Positions 10,818 to 21,840 of a DNA stretch of 53,277 nt are shown in pieces. Under the pieces are notes generated by a model. The model made no database searches. It worked only from the letters and a program-made list of their open reading frames with translations, and had not been told where the DNA came from. Where the stretch lies: the NCBI GenBank assembly GCA_029747585.1, contig JAPEVF010000300.1:1-53277 (forward strand). Reading direction: 5' to 3'. The position numbers and the translations under genes were made by a program. The number at the start of each line of letters is the position of its first letter. The stretch's first letter is position 1. The stretch is from Pleurotus djamor. Its lineage: Eukaryota; Basidiomycota; Agaricomycetes; Agaricales; Pleurotaceae.

Positions 10818-11768
10818 ATGCCTCGCCCATCCACGGCCCCTCCAATATCTGCGCAGCAGCAGCAAGAACAAGTTTCTGAAGGCATTGAGAACTTTGAACT
10901 ACCAAAAACCCTAGTAACAAAGATCGCGAAATCTGCTGTACGTTTTCTCTGTATGTCGTCGATGTCGCGTGTCGTAACGAGCATGCAGCTACCAGAAAAT
11001 GCCAAACTTCAAAAGGATGTTGTTCTAGCTCTCGTGAAGAGTTCGACTGTGTTTATCAATTACTTGGGTGAGTCCCTCAAATACTCAAGTCGAGCCCTTT
11101 CTCATGCTCAAACCAGCGGCAACGTAGGTCTCGCCTTACGAAGTCTCAAACGGGTTTAACTCGAGACAAAACACAGCTCCCATGATATCGCTCAGTCCAA
11201 GCAACACAAGAGCATTTCCGCATCGGACGTTCTAAAGGCCTTGGAAGCAATTGAATTCGGAGACATTGTTGAGGGATTGCAGACAGAACTCCAGAGCGCG
11301 TTCTCCTCACACTCTTTGCTAATGACGCGTCGGCTCACCTTTTGCATAGATTTCCGAACGGTATCCAAGAATGACAAAGGGAAGAAACCTGTGGCGTCGA
11401 AGACCAAAGCCTCTACCAGTACTAGTGGTGCCTCCGGTCAAGCTCAGCCAGCGCCCATTTCAATCACCTTGCCCGCTTCCAAAGGAAAAGGCAAGGCGAA
11501 AGGAACGACAGCGAACGCTCCTGGGGTTTCGAACGCGCCAACCGACGCTGACAAGATGGACGTTGACGCTGATGCTCCATCGACAGTGCTTGCACCCGCT
11601 GACATGGATGAGGACATTCAAGCCGAGGGCGTAGAGGACGAAGATCAGGATATGGCTGATGAAGAGGACGATGAAGTTGAAGAGGAGCCAGAAGAACTCG
11701 TGGATACCGTCGCACTTGAAGAGGAAGAGTTGAAGAAGGATGCAAAGGGTGTGGATGACGATCCATGA
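10818..11768 (+). CDS. dpb4: DNA polymerase epsilon subunit Dpb4 (POLE3-like histone-fold protein)
   Basis: Histone-fold subunit that pairs with Dpb3 in the leading-strand replicase and also occurs in chromatin remodelling complexes; nuclear. The start is MPRPSTAPPISAQQQQ at 10818. Exon 1 ends FELPKTLVTKIAKSA, and a 51-nt intron (10938-10988) leads to LPENAKLQKDVVLALVKSS and TVFINYLG. After a second intron come HDIAQSKQHKSISASDVLKA and IEFGDIVEGLQTELQ, then FRTVSKNDKGKK, an Ala/Ser/Lys linker and a very acidic tail ending in VDDDP. These motifs in this order are typical of Dpb4. Two oddities: the consensus donor of intron 2 (11068) with the CACAG acceptor at 11176 breaks the frame by one base. 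The intron around 11296-11349 has a perfect branch point (CTAATGAC) but a GC-type donor, and its length is a multiple of three, so it can also be read through. Confidence 0.85.
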
Positions 11769-14394
11769 ACAATCCCTTGGGCCTTTCGCTTTTCCCGTCA
11801 CTCCCTTCCGTGTTGTGTCCCCACTGCGGCCTTGTATTATTCACTACTTTATGCAGCAATGCCATCGACTATTCATTGTAGATCAGGCACGATGGGAACT
11901 CAGGAACGCGCCAAGTGCCTCGGACTAATGTCTGGCCTCTGGTTGGACACCACGAGACACTACACTTCTGGAGCCTGGATGTGTTTGCGTCGATCTCGGA
12001 CTGGATGTTTATGCGGAAAGTGTTGCAAGAGCATGTGGCCTCTTCGCCAGACGAACACTCGCATGAGACGTCATTCAGCGCTACCCATCTTCACCGACCA
12101 CCCGAGGTGGTCGGACGCGTCTTACCCCAATGATTTGTTCATCACTGCTTGATGTTCAGTCACGTAGCCATTTTCCGTGGCCTTACCGCCATGCATAGTC
12201 TATTAGACGTTTCTCATCCTGGAGTCGATCCCTTCTACGTGGCGTGGCGTCTTCAAGCTCTGAGATCCCTTCATTCTCGATACGGATCGCGCTTCCCCTC
12301 GGTAGACGACGCTCATCAAATACCCAAACGTACATCGCCCCAATGTTGGCTTGCACATACACGATTGCGGGGGTGACCGACAACCCTCCGTGAACCCGAC
12401 TCAGACGGTACAATAGGTACACCGTCATTGGATGAAGTGTGCCTTCGTCACGAAGAAAACGCTTGCGCCCAGATTCCAACCCACCCCATCCTCCAATCAT
12501 TCAATCGCGTGCCTTCTAGTACGAACGTCCCCAACCCCTTCCAGGACGAAAGTCGCACCATGGCTTGTTGCATGACTGGCAACAGCATAGACTGTAAAGG
12601 ACGATCCCCACCTTTCTCACCGCACTGTCACTTGGCTAGGATGAACATTCGCTGGACGTCGCTTATCGATGGTGCGTGACGTCGGACCCCTCCTCCGAAG
12701 TGTCATCTTCCGTGTATCTTCTCAATGAATTAACGGATTGTCTTTGCCCTCCGCGTTTGCTACCTTGGCAGCCTCCAAAGCTCAATACTCCAAGAGGAGG
12801 GGATTCATTCATGACACCGGCCGTAAGTAGAGAGGCCGTGGCCAATTCATCGGCGGCCCGATGACAATTCAGGTCGCCACAATTGGCCGATTGGCTTTCT
12901 GTCAGGTTGACCTCCCACGACGGACGCTCTAAGGCCAAGTCCTTGGAATAAAGCATGAGGACATTTCGCCATGGGTCAACTGGTTTCGTCTCAATTCTCG
13001 GCGAGAATGCTGGCTAGGGTGGAGAGGCTTCTATTGTTGTCTACCAACACCTGAGGTACACGTCAGGAATGACGATGAAGGGTGGGTGGGCTTCGTTTCA
13101 GCAAGAGCGAAAGGAAACTACAAAGCAAATATGCAGACGGCCGCCACACGGCCTGAGAGGAGGTACTCGGGGATGCCAGGTTAGCTTTCTCTCAGCATCC
13201 TATACTCGATCCTGAGAAATGTATTGCAGCGGGTCAAATGCATATCCGGGCGATGCGTACCCCGTGTCATGCGTACGGGCCCCAAGGACTTTGGGGCGGG
13301 GCTGGCCAGCATCACATCAGACCGACGTGCTGATTTCGTGCATAGGTGACCCGACGTAGCGCGCGGCTAAAAAAAGCGTGTACGCGAGCAAACTTCGAAC
13401 CGGGATGGACCTATATCCCACGTCGCTAAGAAATTCTCAAACGCGGATCACAATGCGGTCATGGTTATTGACTCCTCCATATGAATCAAATATCGCGTGG
13501 ACGAACTCGGAGAAGCCTGTACGATGACATATATCGAGAAGGAGACTCGGCTGCAGGCCCATCAAGAAGCATGAAGTCAGAAGCGCGAACCCATCGAGAT
13601 TTCGAGCGTGAATACGCAGCTGTTGGGGTATACTCTGACTGTATGGCAGGGAACAGATGACGCAGAGGTGGGATCGCTACGCGGATACTCGGGAGTTCAG
13701 TCATCCAAAGTCCAGACAAGGAGTCATGCTCCATTGATGATAGACCCCAAAATTGGATCGAGAGAAATTTTGCCCAAGATCCAGGCGGTTGGTATGGCCT
13801 AAGCGAAGGGGGAGGTTCGCGACTGATTCAGTGATGGACAACCCAGCGTATACTCTCTGCCGAGGTATGTTCTTTTGTCTTCTCTCGGTAGAAGTGCTTG
13901 CTAAACGAATCCAGCGAAACGGGTGCCTGAGCAACATTCTCTCTGAAGCAATCCAAGGGTCGTAAAATTCAGAGGAACATTGGTAAGAGCTGGCTGGGTA
14001 GAGCCCGTCGGTCGTCACGGAGTCGCATGATGGGATTTAATGCGGTGATGGGGACAAAAGTACTCAATTGAACATGGCGGCAGGGGTAAGATGGCTGGGC
14101 CGCAGTCGGGCGCGCTGTCCTCCCACGCCTGACGAACGTACAACGCTGCTTAGCGAGCCGCCGTCAACATTGTCAGCTACGCGTTTGTTGGACGTCCCCG
14201 TATGGGTCGCAATCAAGTCAAGTGATTAGTTGTGGGTCTCCTCTTCCCGCTATTCTCCACCGGAGCGATTTTACTCCCAAAATTGTCCCTGTTGGCTTGT
14301 GGGCTAACGGCGGCAACCAGGTTTCAGTGAGCCAGAATGCATGGACAGCCGGTCTAGAGACTGCATTTGATCTTTGGGGGCTCTTGTGGATATG
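11769..14394. other. gene-poor stretch, no supported gene
   Basis: About 2.6 kb with only ORFs of up to 105 codons on both strands and no consistent splicing or family resemblance. The longest candidates (minus 12183-12500, plus 11832-12152, minus 13701-14018) lack starts with promoter support and are interrupted on all sides. Mildly GC-rich blocks near 13100-13400 suggest old, decayed sequence. Confidence 0.45.
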
Positions 14395-14402
14395 TATATA
14401 AA
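14395..14402 (+). promoter_or_regulatory. TATA box of the first DyP gene
   Basis: TATATAAA, 40 nt upstream of the ATG at 14442, in the same orientation as the peroxidase gene. Confidence 0.65.
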
Positions 14403-14441
14403 CCAGCATGTTGGAGCCTTATTCCAGCATCTCAGAACACC

Positions 14442-16534
14442 ATGCGTTGGAGTACCGTTTGCGTCGCACTTGCTTCTCTCACTCCTTCCATCTTAGTGGG
14501 CGCGTCGTCGCACCTGTACACTCGCCGCTCCGTCACAGAGAATCACCCTGTCCTCCGTGGTACGCTGCTTCGACTTTTATATGTAGAACGCAGCTCACTG
14601 TCAACATCTCAGACCTTCCTGGGCATGGAGCTATCCCACCCTTGGAAGAAATTCAGAAGCTCAATGCCACCAATGGCAATTATCTGCCACTCGATGAGAT
14701 CCAGGCAGATGTCATGTGAGCATCGTTGCTATCCGCTCACTTCTGGTCTATGTCTTACTAGCATTCCTTAGGGTTGGTATGAGAAAGGCCAAGGAACTTA
14801 TGTTCTTTTATACCATCAACAACCCGAAGCGCTTCAAAAGGGTGCTTGCAAAGGCACTCCATCCTTTGATTACCTGTAAACAACTTCATCCATGATATCC
14901 CACTCTACTAACTTGCGTGTTAGCCACCGCACAGCTCATCTGCCTTAATTGCACTCTCCCCAACGCCATGCTCAATGTTGCTTGGACTGCGAGAGGCTTG
15001 AATAAGCTCGGCGTTAAGGATAACCTCCTCGATGAATACTTTCACATTGGACAAGCTGCGGATGCGGACGACCTCGGGGATGATCCCGGACTTGTCAACT
15101 GGGCTCCAGGCTTCAAATCCAATCAAACTGATGGCGTTTTCCTCATCGCTTCTCAAGATTGGGACTCCATCGATTCGTTATTCTCTAGAATCCAAAGGTT
15201 ACTTGGGCCTGCCATCACAGAGACGCACCGCACCAATGCTTCTGTTCGCCCAGGCGAGTGGGCAGGTCATGAACATTTCGGTTTCCTTGACGGATTTGTG
15301 AGTGTCTCCGAGTCACTGAACTCTAAGGTGGTTCACTGATCGTCATCTTTTGTCGGGGGACAGATTCAACCCGCAGTTGCTGGCTTCGCCACTAGCACCT
15401 TACCTGGCCAGTCTTTGATCTTCCCCGGCACTGTCCTTACTGGTGAGATTGGCGATCCCCTCGCTGATGAAAGACCCGCTTGGATGAAATGGGGTTCTTT
15501 CCTCGCGTATCGTCAACTCCAAGAACTCGTCCCCGAGTGGGACAGATTTCTTTGGAACCAGTGGGTTTCAAATCTCACTCGTTAATCTTTCGCACAACTG
15601 ATTTCATCAACCTTTTAAATTCAACTTTCAAGCGCTCTGAATGTTCCAGGCTTGACTCATCAAGAGAACGCTGACTTGCTAGGAGCTCGTATATTCGGGC
15701 GTTGGAAAAGTGTATGTTCTTCCTATTCTTAGCCATTCTTTTTTAACCTACGTCGGAAATTTGTTTGATTAGGGAGCTCCGGTTGACCTCTCTCCGCTTA
15801 GAGATAACGCTACCATTGGCAACGACCCCAATTTGAACAATAATTTCGACTTCAACCATCCTGCGCCGTTCGACATTAACTCCAATCAAACCCTTTGTCC
15901 CTTCTCTGCCCACATTCGCAAAGTTAGGCCACGCGGGGACCAGAACAATACCAACATCGCGAACCAGATCGTTCGGACAAGTGTTCCCTATGGTCCAGAA
16001 TGTTCGTCATCTTTTTGTATAAGGACCCATTGACCTAAGATTATCTTATAGTGACTGACGAGGAGCTTGCTACAAATACAACGAAGTTTGAGCGGGGTGT
16101 TGCTTTCGGTCAGTCTCTCCTTCACCGGGGGCTCCTCTATCAGCGTTCCACCTCTGACGATATTCCCCTGATCCCACAGTTGCCTACCAGAGTGACATCG
16201 GGCTCGGTCTCCGCTTCCAGACCATCAGTATGGCCAATAATGTCAAGTACGTCCTCTTTGCCCATACACTTATTGAAGCATACTCACGATCGGCTTCAGC
16301 TTCCCGTACGGAAAGTCAGATAGTACCCCTGGCTCTGATCCAATCTATGGACAGGCCAATGGCGCGTCGCGATCCACTTCAGGGTTGGACCCCTTAGACC
16401 CCAACAGGGAGTTTGAGTTCCACTCCCCTACGCCAGAAGACCCCACGAACGTGTTGGAATTCGTTGTCCCGCGTGGAGGGGATTACTTCTTCAGTCCTTC
16501 CATCTCTGCCATTCTTAACGTGGTCGCCGCCTGA
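14442..16534 (+). CDS. dyp: dye-decolorizing peroxidase (DyP), copy 1
   Basis: Secreted heme peroxidase that uses H2O2 to oxidise dyes, phenolics and other aromatics; fungal DyPs are released during growth on plant material. Signal peptide MRWSTVCVALASLTPSILVG, then a propeptide-like region (EIQKLNATNGNYLPLDEIQ). Core motifs: catalytic Asp in GHEHFGFLDG (GxxDG motif), FPGTVLTGEIGDP, DLLGARIFGRWKSG, the proximal heme His in CPFSAHIRK, and the distal Arg 21 residues later in QIVRTSVPYGPE. The His-Arg spacing of 21 equals that of the classical fungal enzyme (His308/Arg329). It ends EFVVPRGGDYFFSPSISAIL and VAA. About ten introns of 45-65 nt can all be placed with intact frame, so the gene looks functional. 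First of a tandem pair with the gene at 17760. Confidence 0.9.
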
Positions 16535-17759
16535 AAGGTCGAGCCTACTTCCAATGAAGTATGATAAAAATATCACTATGTATATACCTACTGCGCTGAG
16601 CTTTCGTCCGCCTCATATCTATGCTACATCGTCTCATAATAAATGTTGCTCACACTTTGGTCACTCCTGAAAGGGCTGTCCTCCACGGCAGCCCCCGGCC
16701 CGGCTTTTGCGCTACCTTCGACATCCAACAAACGCCACCACCTCCCATCCACTACATGCGGCTTCCGCTTTCCCCTCCAAACCTCTATCAAAGCAGAAAG
16801 GACTAGGACTAGGTGAAACTATGCTCCGCGGAGTCTGCGCAAATGGGCGCGAGCGAGGGTGATAAGACGCGGCAATGGTGTACCTATCTATGATGACAAT
16901 ATTACAGGCCGTCACGGCCATGGATGCTCAAATCAAAGCTTCTGGGACGTGAGTCTGCTTGCGCTGGCCGCCACAAAGGCGGTTTCATGGGCAATAGAGC
17001 GGAAGGAAGGAAACTAGGCAAGTACCTGTCAGATATGGAAAAGATTGACGCTGAACTCGAACACACGAACAGTCGTAGTGTCTGTTCGTTACGAAGATCC
17101 TATACAAGGTCGGTCGTGCGACGGAACAGCGTTCGCTCAGTGGTCGTGAGCACTTAGAGCTTGGAGAGCTTTTCCAAATTTCCAATCAGAAACCCGCGGC
17201 ACTTTGATTCCATTCAGCCGGGCAAAATGATGGTTTGACCTCGGATAAAGTTGTCGACATGTCGCTGAACTACTAAACACTTATCGGTACTGGAGCTTAA
17301 AATCAGTGTCGGTCCGCCCAAAGGGTATATCTCGAGGCACGCCCGCGCTACACCTCCTGTAGGGCCACACTTCCAGCCGAAAATCTCATCCCCCAGATGC
17401 CTTCGTCGACGTTCTATACGTGTCACTTGAGCCACCCTATCGCCCGGATTGCTCAGTCTTGGCGTACCATTGCAGTTAAATGCCCTGATCACTGATCTCT
17501 CAGGTGACGAAATTCATCGGAGAGAGCACGTCTAACGACTCAACGGAAGTCTAATCATCGCCTCGATCCCATTTAGCCCATTCCCCGGAATTATTCTCTT
17601 AACGTACCCCTGGCTGAGACTCTCCGGCTTGCAAACTGTTCGAATGCTATTGGCTCCAGCACTCAGAACCAGCTATACGAACCTGGTTCCTGAACGTACC
17701 GCGAAGTGGCATTTAAGAGAGAAGGAGCGCACACGACTGATTTTCTTCAAGTTTCCAAC
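16535..17759. other. spacer between tandem DyP genes
   Basis: Contains the 3' flank of copy 1 and the promoter of copy 2. ORFs on either strand are short and unlike any family I know. No clear TATAAA precedes copy 2; ATTTAAGA at about 17710 is the nearest AT-rich candidate. Confidence 0.5.
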
Positions 17760-19829
17760 ATGCGCTGGAGCTCCTTCTGCATCGCTTTTGCCAGCCTTAT
17801 ACCATACGCGTTGGTACCTACCTACGGCTTCAGCCAGTCCTCCCATCTAGAAGTTCGCCAACGCACCGACCAAAATGGATCAATCCTTCATGGTGCGCAA
17901 ATTCAGAAGGCATTAGTGCCTATAAGCTGCTAACTTCTGTCATAGATTACCCAGGACAAACTCCTCTTCCTTCGCTTGATGAGATCATCAGGTTAAATGC
18001 AACGAATGGCACTTTCCTACCGCTGGACGAAATTCAGGGAGATATTCTGTCCGTCTTTCTCACTGGACTGATTGCCAACCACTTACGCCCGCCCTAGGAT
18101 TGGCATGAAGAAGCCACTGCAACTCTTCTTCTTCTATCACATCAATGACCCGAAAAAGTTCAAGCAGGTTCTTGCGAAATTGATTTATCCTCACATCACA
18201 AGTACGTTCCTTGATACATCAATAGTATGGACGCCCATTGAGCCCCCGTTCTCATCTAGCTACATCCCAGTTGATTTGTGGCCCGGGCTGTCCCCAGCCA
18301 AAAGCCCTTTTGAACGTCGCCTGGACGTCTTCTGGTCTGCAAACACTCAGCGTATTCGACAACCTTTTGGACACTTTCTTCAACATGGGCCAAGTCGCAG
18401 ATTCATGGGGTCTTGGAGACCAAGGTACCTCCACCTGGCACTCAGGACTCGCGAGCAACAAAACCCATGGTGTATTCTTGATCGCATCGAAGGATTGGTC
18501 ACCCATCTACGCTCTCCTCAACCAGATCTTGACATGGCTTGGAACCTCAATTACTGAGATCCATCGACTTGAAGGAGCCCATCGTACTGGTATTTGGGAG
18601 GGGCATGAACACTTCGGATACCTTGACGGAATTGTGAGCATTCCACTTTTGTTTCTCAGAGCAGCGTTCATGAACTTACGCCCTTTTCAGTCCCAACCTG
18701 CCGTTGCTGGCTTCGCCACTTCTGTATTCCCTGGTCAATCCTTGATCTTCCCAGGTACCATTTTGGCCAACGAAATTGGTGATCCCCTCCTCGGCGCTCG
18801 CCCCGGCTGGACGAAGTGGGGCTCTTTCCTTGCCTTCCGTCAACTCCAGCAGTTCGTCCCCGAATTTGACAGATATCTTCTCGAGTCGTAAGTTTGCCTC
18901 GGCATGTTCAGGTGCCTCGGCCCTCACCTTGAACGTAGTGCCCCGTCAATTTCTGGATTCACGCAGCAACAGAGCGCTGACCTCCTCGGAGCTCGCATGA
19001 TCGGTCGATGGAAGAGTGTATGTGATTTTATCCCCTAGGTCAATTGAGAATGCTTACACTGCGAATTAGGGCACACCTACTGATCTTCACCCGCTTGTTG
19101 ATAACCCATCGGTTGGCCCCGACCCAATGCAAAACAACGACTTCGATTTCAACCACCCCTTCCCATTCGATTTGAACTCGGACCAGACCCGATGCCCATT
19201 CTCAGCTCACATTCGAAAAACCCGCCCACGTGCAGATGAAGGCAATGCAAACTTGGCCAACCAAATAATGCGCTCTGGTATCCCATATGGTCCCGATGGT
19301 TTGTGCTTTCCATGTCCTGAGGCGCTAGCACTTATAGGTTAACTTCTACCTTAGTGACTGATGCTGAAGTACATGACAACAAGACCAGATATGAGAGAGG
19401 ATTGGCATTTGGTATGTTTGCTTTTGGCTCTTGCCTGGAATTTCTGATCTTGAAGAAAAAACTTGTAGTTTCATATCAAAGCGATATCAGCCTTGGTTAT
19501 CGCTTCCAGCAGGTACGCTGGGCAAACGACGTCAAGTGCGCTTTCCATTCATAGTGATGTGTTCGTCCTCTGACGCTTATTTTCATTTGCTCAGCTTCGT
19601 CGGAGGAAAGAGCGACCCAACGCCTGGACATGATCCTATCTTCGGTCAGAACAATGGTGGACCACGCTTCACATCCGGATTGAACGTCGCCAATCCCGCG
19701 CAAGACTTTATCTTCACGAACCCGACAGGGTCACAACCCTGGAACTTCCTTGAATTCGTTGTGTCTCGAGGAGGCGAATACTTCTTCAGTCCATCGATGT
19801 CAGCCATCCTGAACCCTGTTGCTGCATAA
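17760..19829 (+). CDS. dyp: dye-decolorizing peroxidase (DyP), copy 2
   Basis: Paralogue of the gene at 14442 with the same exon layout. Signal peptide MRWSSFCIAFASLIPYALV, then LPSLDEIIRLNATNGTFLP and PLDEIQGDILIGMKKPLQ. Core: GHEHFGYLDGI (catalytic Asp), VFPGQSLIFPGTI, ADLLGARMIGRWKSGTP, CPFSAHIRKTRPR (proximal His), and the distal Arg 21 residues on in QIMRSGIPYGPD. It ends FLEFVVSRGGEYFFSPSMSA and NPVAA. All intron junctions checked keep frame, including a longer last intron (about 19537-19595) joining ANDVN to FVGGKSD. It likely has the same extracellular oxidative role as copy 1, perhaps with different expression or substrate range. Amino-acid differences are spread along the protein, so the duplication is not recent. 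Confidence 0.9.
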
Positions 19830-21840
19830 GCAACGACGTTCACATCATCAAATTCTTACGGAGTAGCCACGACTTTCTTTCTTCTCCTTTTTTACGAATC
19901 GAAACAATGGAAACAATTTGACTCTTTGGGAATCACGAGTCCAGAATGAAGGCTCGTCGGGTGTCGATCTTGAGTGGAATCGTGAACTTCTTGAATAGCC
20001 CCTAAGTGAACTTGGGTCCCTATCTTTTGGAGTCGCCGTGTTCGACCGATCTTCAAAGCACAACATACCTAGAACCATTCGAGGGCTTAAGCTACGATTC
20101 CGGCGACTTCAATCATCACAGCCTTATACGGGCTACGCACCTTATACCTATCTACCGTATCTCCCAGGTCCCTGCTTCTGGTTTCTGGGGCCTATTGGAT
20201 ACTAGGATATGCTCTTGGCACTAGCGGGTCCATGATAAACCCACTCCTCGTCTTCCCAAAACGCGCACGAGAGCTGGCTCTATCTTGAGTAACGGCCCAG
20301 ACGGCACTTCGATCCTGACCCATCATCATCCGACGCAGGAGAGCATCCAGGGACCATTGGTGGTTACTTAAAAATATACGAAGTCAGCAAGCTCAGTCAG
20401 CCGCCTCTTTGGCTGCCCTTGGGGGAAAGATTGTCTTGAACAAACAGCAGCTCATGCTGCCGAATTTCAGAAGGTTGTGGAACAGTTTGCACATTGGTCG
20501 GATGATTTGTTGCCTGTCCAGTAAAGTTCATTATCTTTGCGAAAGGCTTTCTAGTAAGCAGCAAGTAGCTAGGTGATATGCAAGTTCGGTGCTGTTTGTG
20601 GATGTAGAGAATTCTGAGAGGGGTGCACCCGTGTAATTTGAGCTCCATCTTCGACAAGAAAGTCTCCGTAACATCACGAGTCGTAATTATATATCGCTAA
20701 ATTGGCGGTTTAAACTTCGTTTCAACCCAAGTATTAGGTGCATTTTGATTTCGTTTGCGTCCTGCGTGGTTCTTCCAGGGGTATGCCCCTTTCTCACCGT
20801 AAAAGAAAGTCCCATGCGGGAAAACTAGTGTCCGGGGTACCTTGTCCACTTACTCTTTCAAACCAACTGCGAACCATGCTCAATGCATGACTTCTGGCTA
20901 CTCTGATTGCGCACAGGCGAGAATGCTGCAATTTGCAAAGTATGAACTTCTTTTCTACAAGTTCATCGAAGCTCGATGTCTTGTCAGACTCTTGGTTAAG
21001 CGCGAAGTTTTCAAATTGCTGTACAGAACCACCTCTTGGCTCGGACTCCGGGATCTCAGGAATCGTGGACTTCTGTGAAAACTAAGCAACCCATCGAATG
21101 TGCTACATGCTTGTTGACCCATTGTGGTCTGGATAGTCCCCATTTTCAAACGGCCCGATAGGCATCACCAAAAAGACCGATTCATCCACCATCGTTCAAG
21201 TGACTGCAGCCGTTAACCCCGGTACCCCACGACAACCGTGCGTCGCTTTTCAACTTGCTGCTTTAGCAAGAAACTTACGCACCGCTTACATAGCTCTTCC
21301 TATGCGTTTCGGAATCCCTAATAGCGAAGGCTTGGTTGGGCATTCCACTTCCTATATAAGGCAATTTTATACTTGCATCCATTCTTGGAAGCGGAATCGT
21401 TGGGCCAAATAAGACCTTCCCCTTGTGACCCCCCTTCATACTTCGTCTTCTCCCTCGGACCTCTTTCGCCGCCCTAAAAGTCCCATTACAGCTCTGTCCT
21501 GATTTACCTTGNTTTTTTTGAATGGCTTACCACTTGTTCTCTTACCTAAGGGAGGAGTCTGCGTTCACGGAAGCATATCCATGCGCGCGACATGTTCCTT
21601 GAAGTGATGACTCTCATCAACGAGGGCTTGTTCTATTTTGGGTGTATGTCAACCCATATCTACCGCTGTCTGGAGAGGTTGGGATCTTCCCCTTCGCCTT
21701 TCTTCGTTATTCTTGGCCTTAGGGTACTCCATCCGTGGTACACTACGCGTCCATCACCTGTCGCGTCCAGCAGCTAGTGCTTTGCGGGTCAGGGCTCTAT
21801 AGACGCATCTATTGAGCTTTTGGACTGCTTCTGATCCACG
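19830..21840. other. gene-poor stretch before the receptor locus
   Basis: Two kb with no supported gene. I scanned both strands for small peptides ending in a CaaX box, as expected for pheromone precursors, and found none. The nearest hit, on the minus strand near 20091-20105, ends GIVA without the Cys. An ambiguous base sits at 21512 in a T run. Confidence 0.45.

Noticed and set aside
11460..11865. Minus-strand ORFs of 113 and 133 codons
   Set aside because: Antisense shadows of the acidic tail of dpb4.
12183..12500. 105-codon minus-strand ORF with hydrophobic middle
   Set aside because: Considered as a membrane-protein remnant, but no family pattern, no splice continuity and an arginine-rich, GC-driven composition.
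20085..20110. Minus-strand peptide end GIVA-stop as a pheromone CaaX candidate
   Set aside because: The required Cys is absent and there is no upstream start giving a 40-80 residue precursor.
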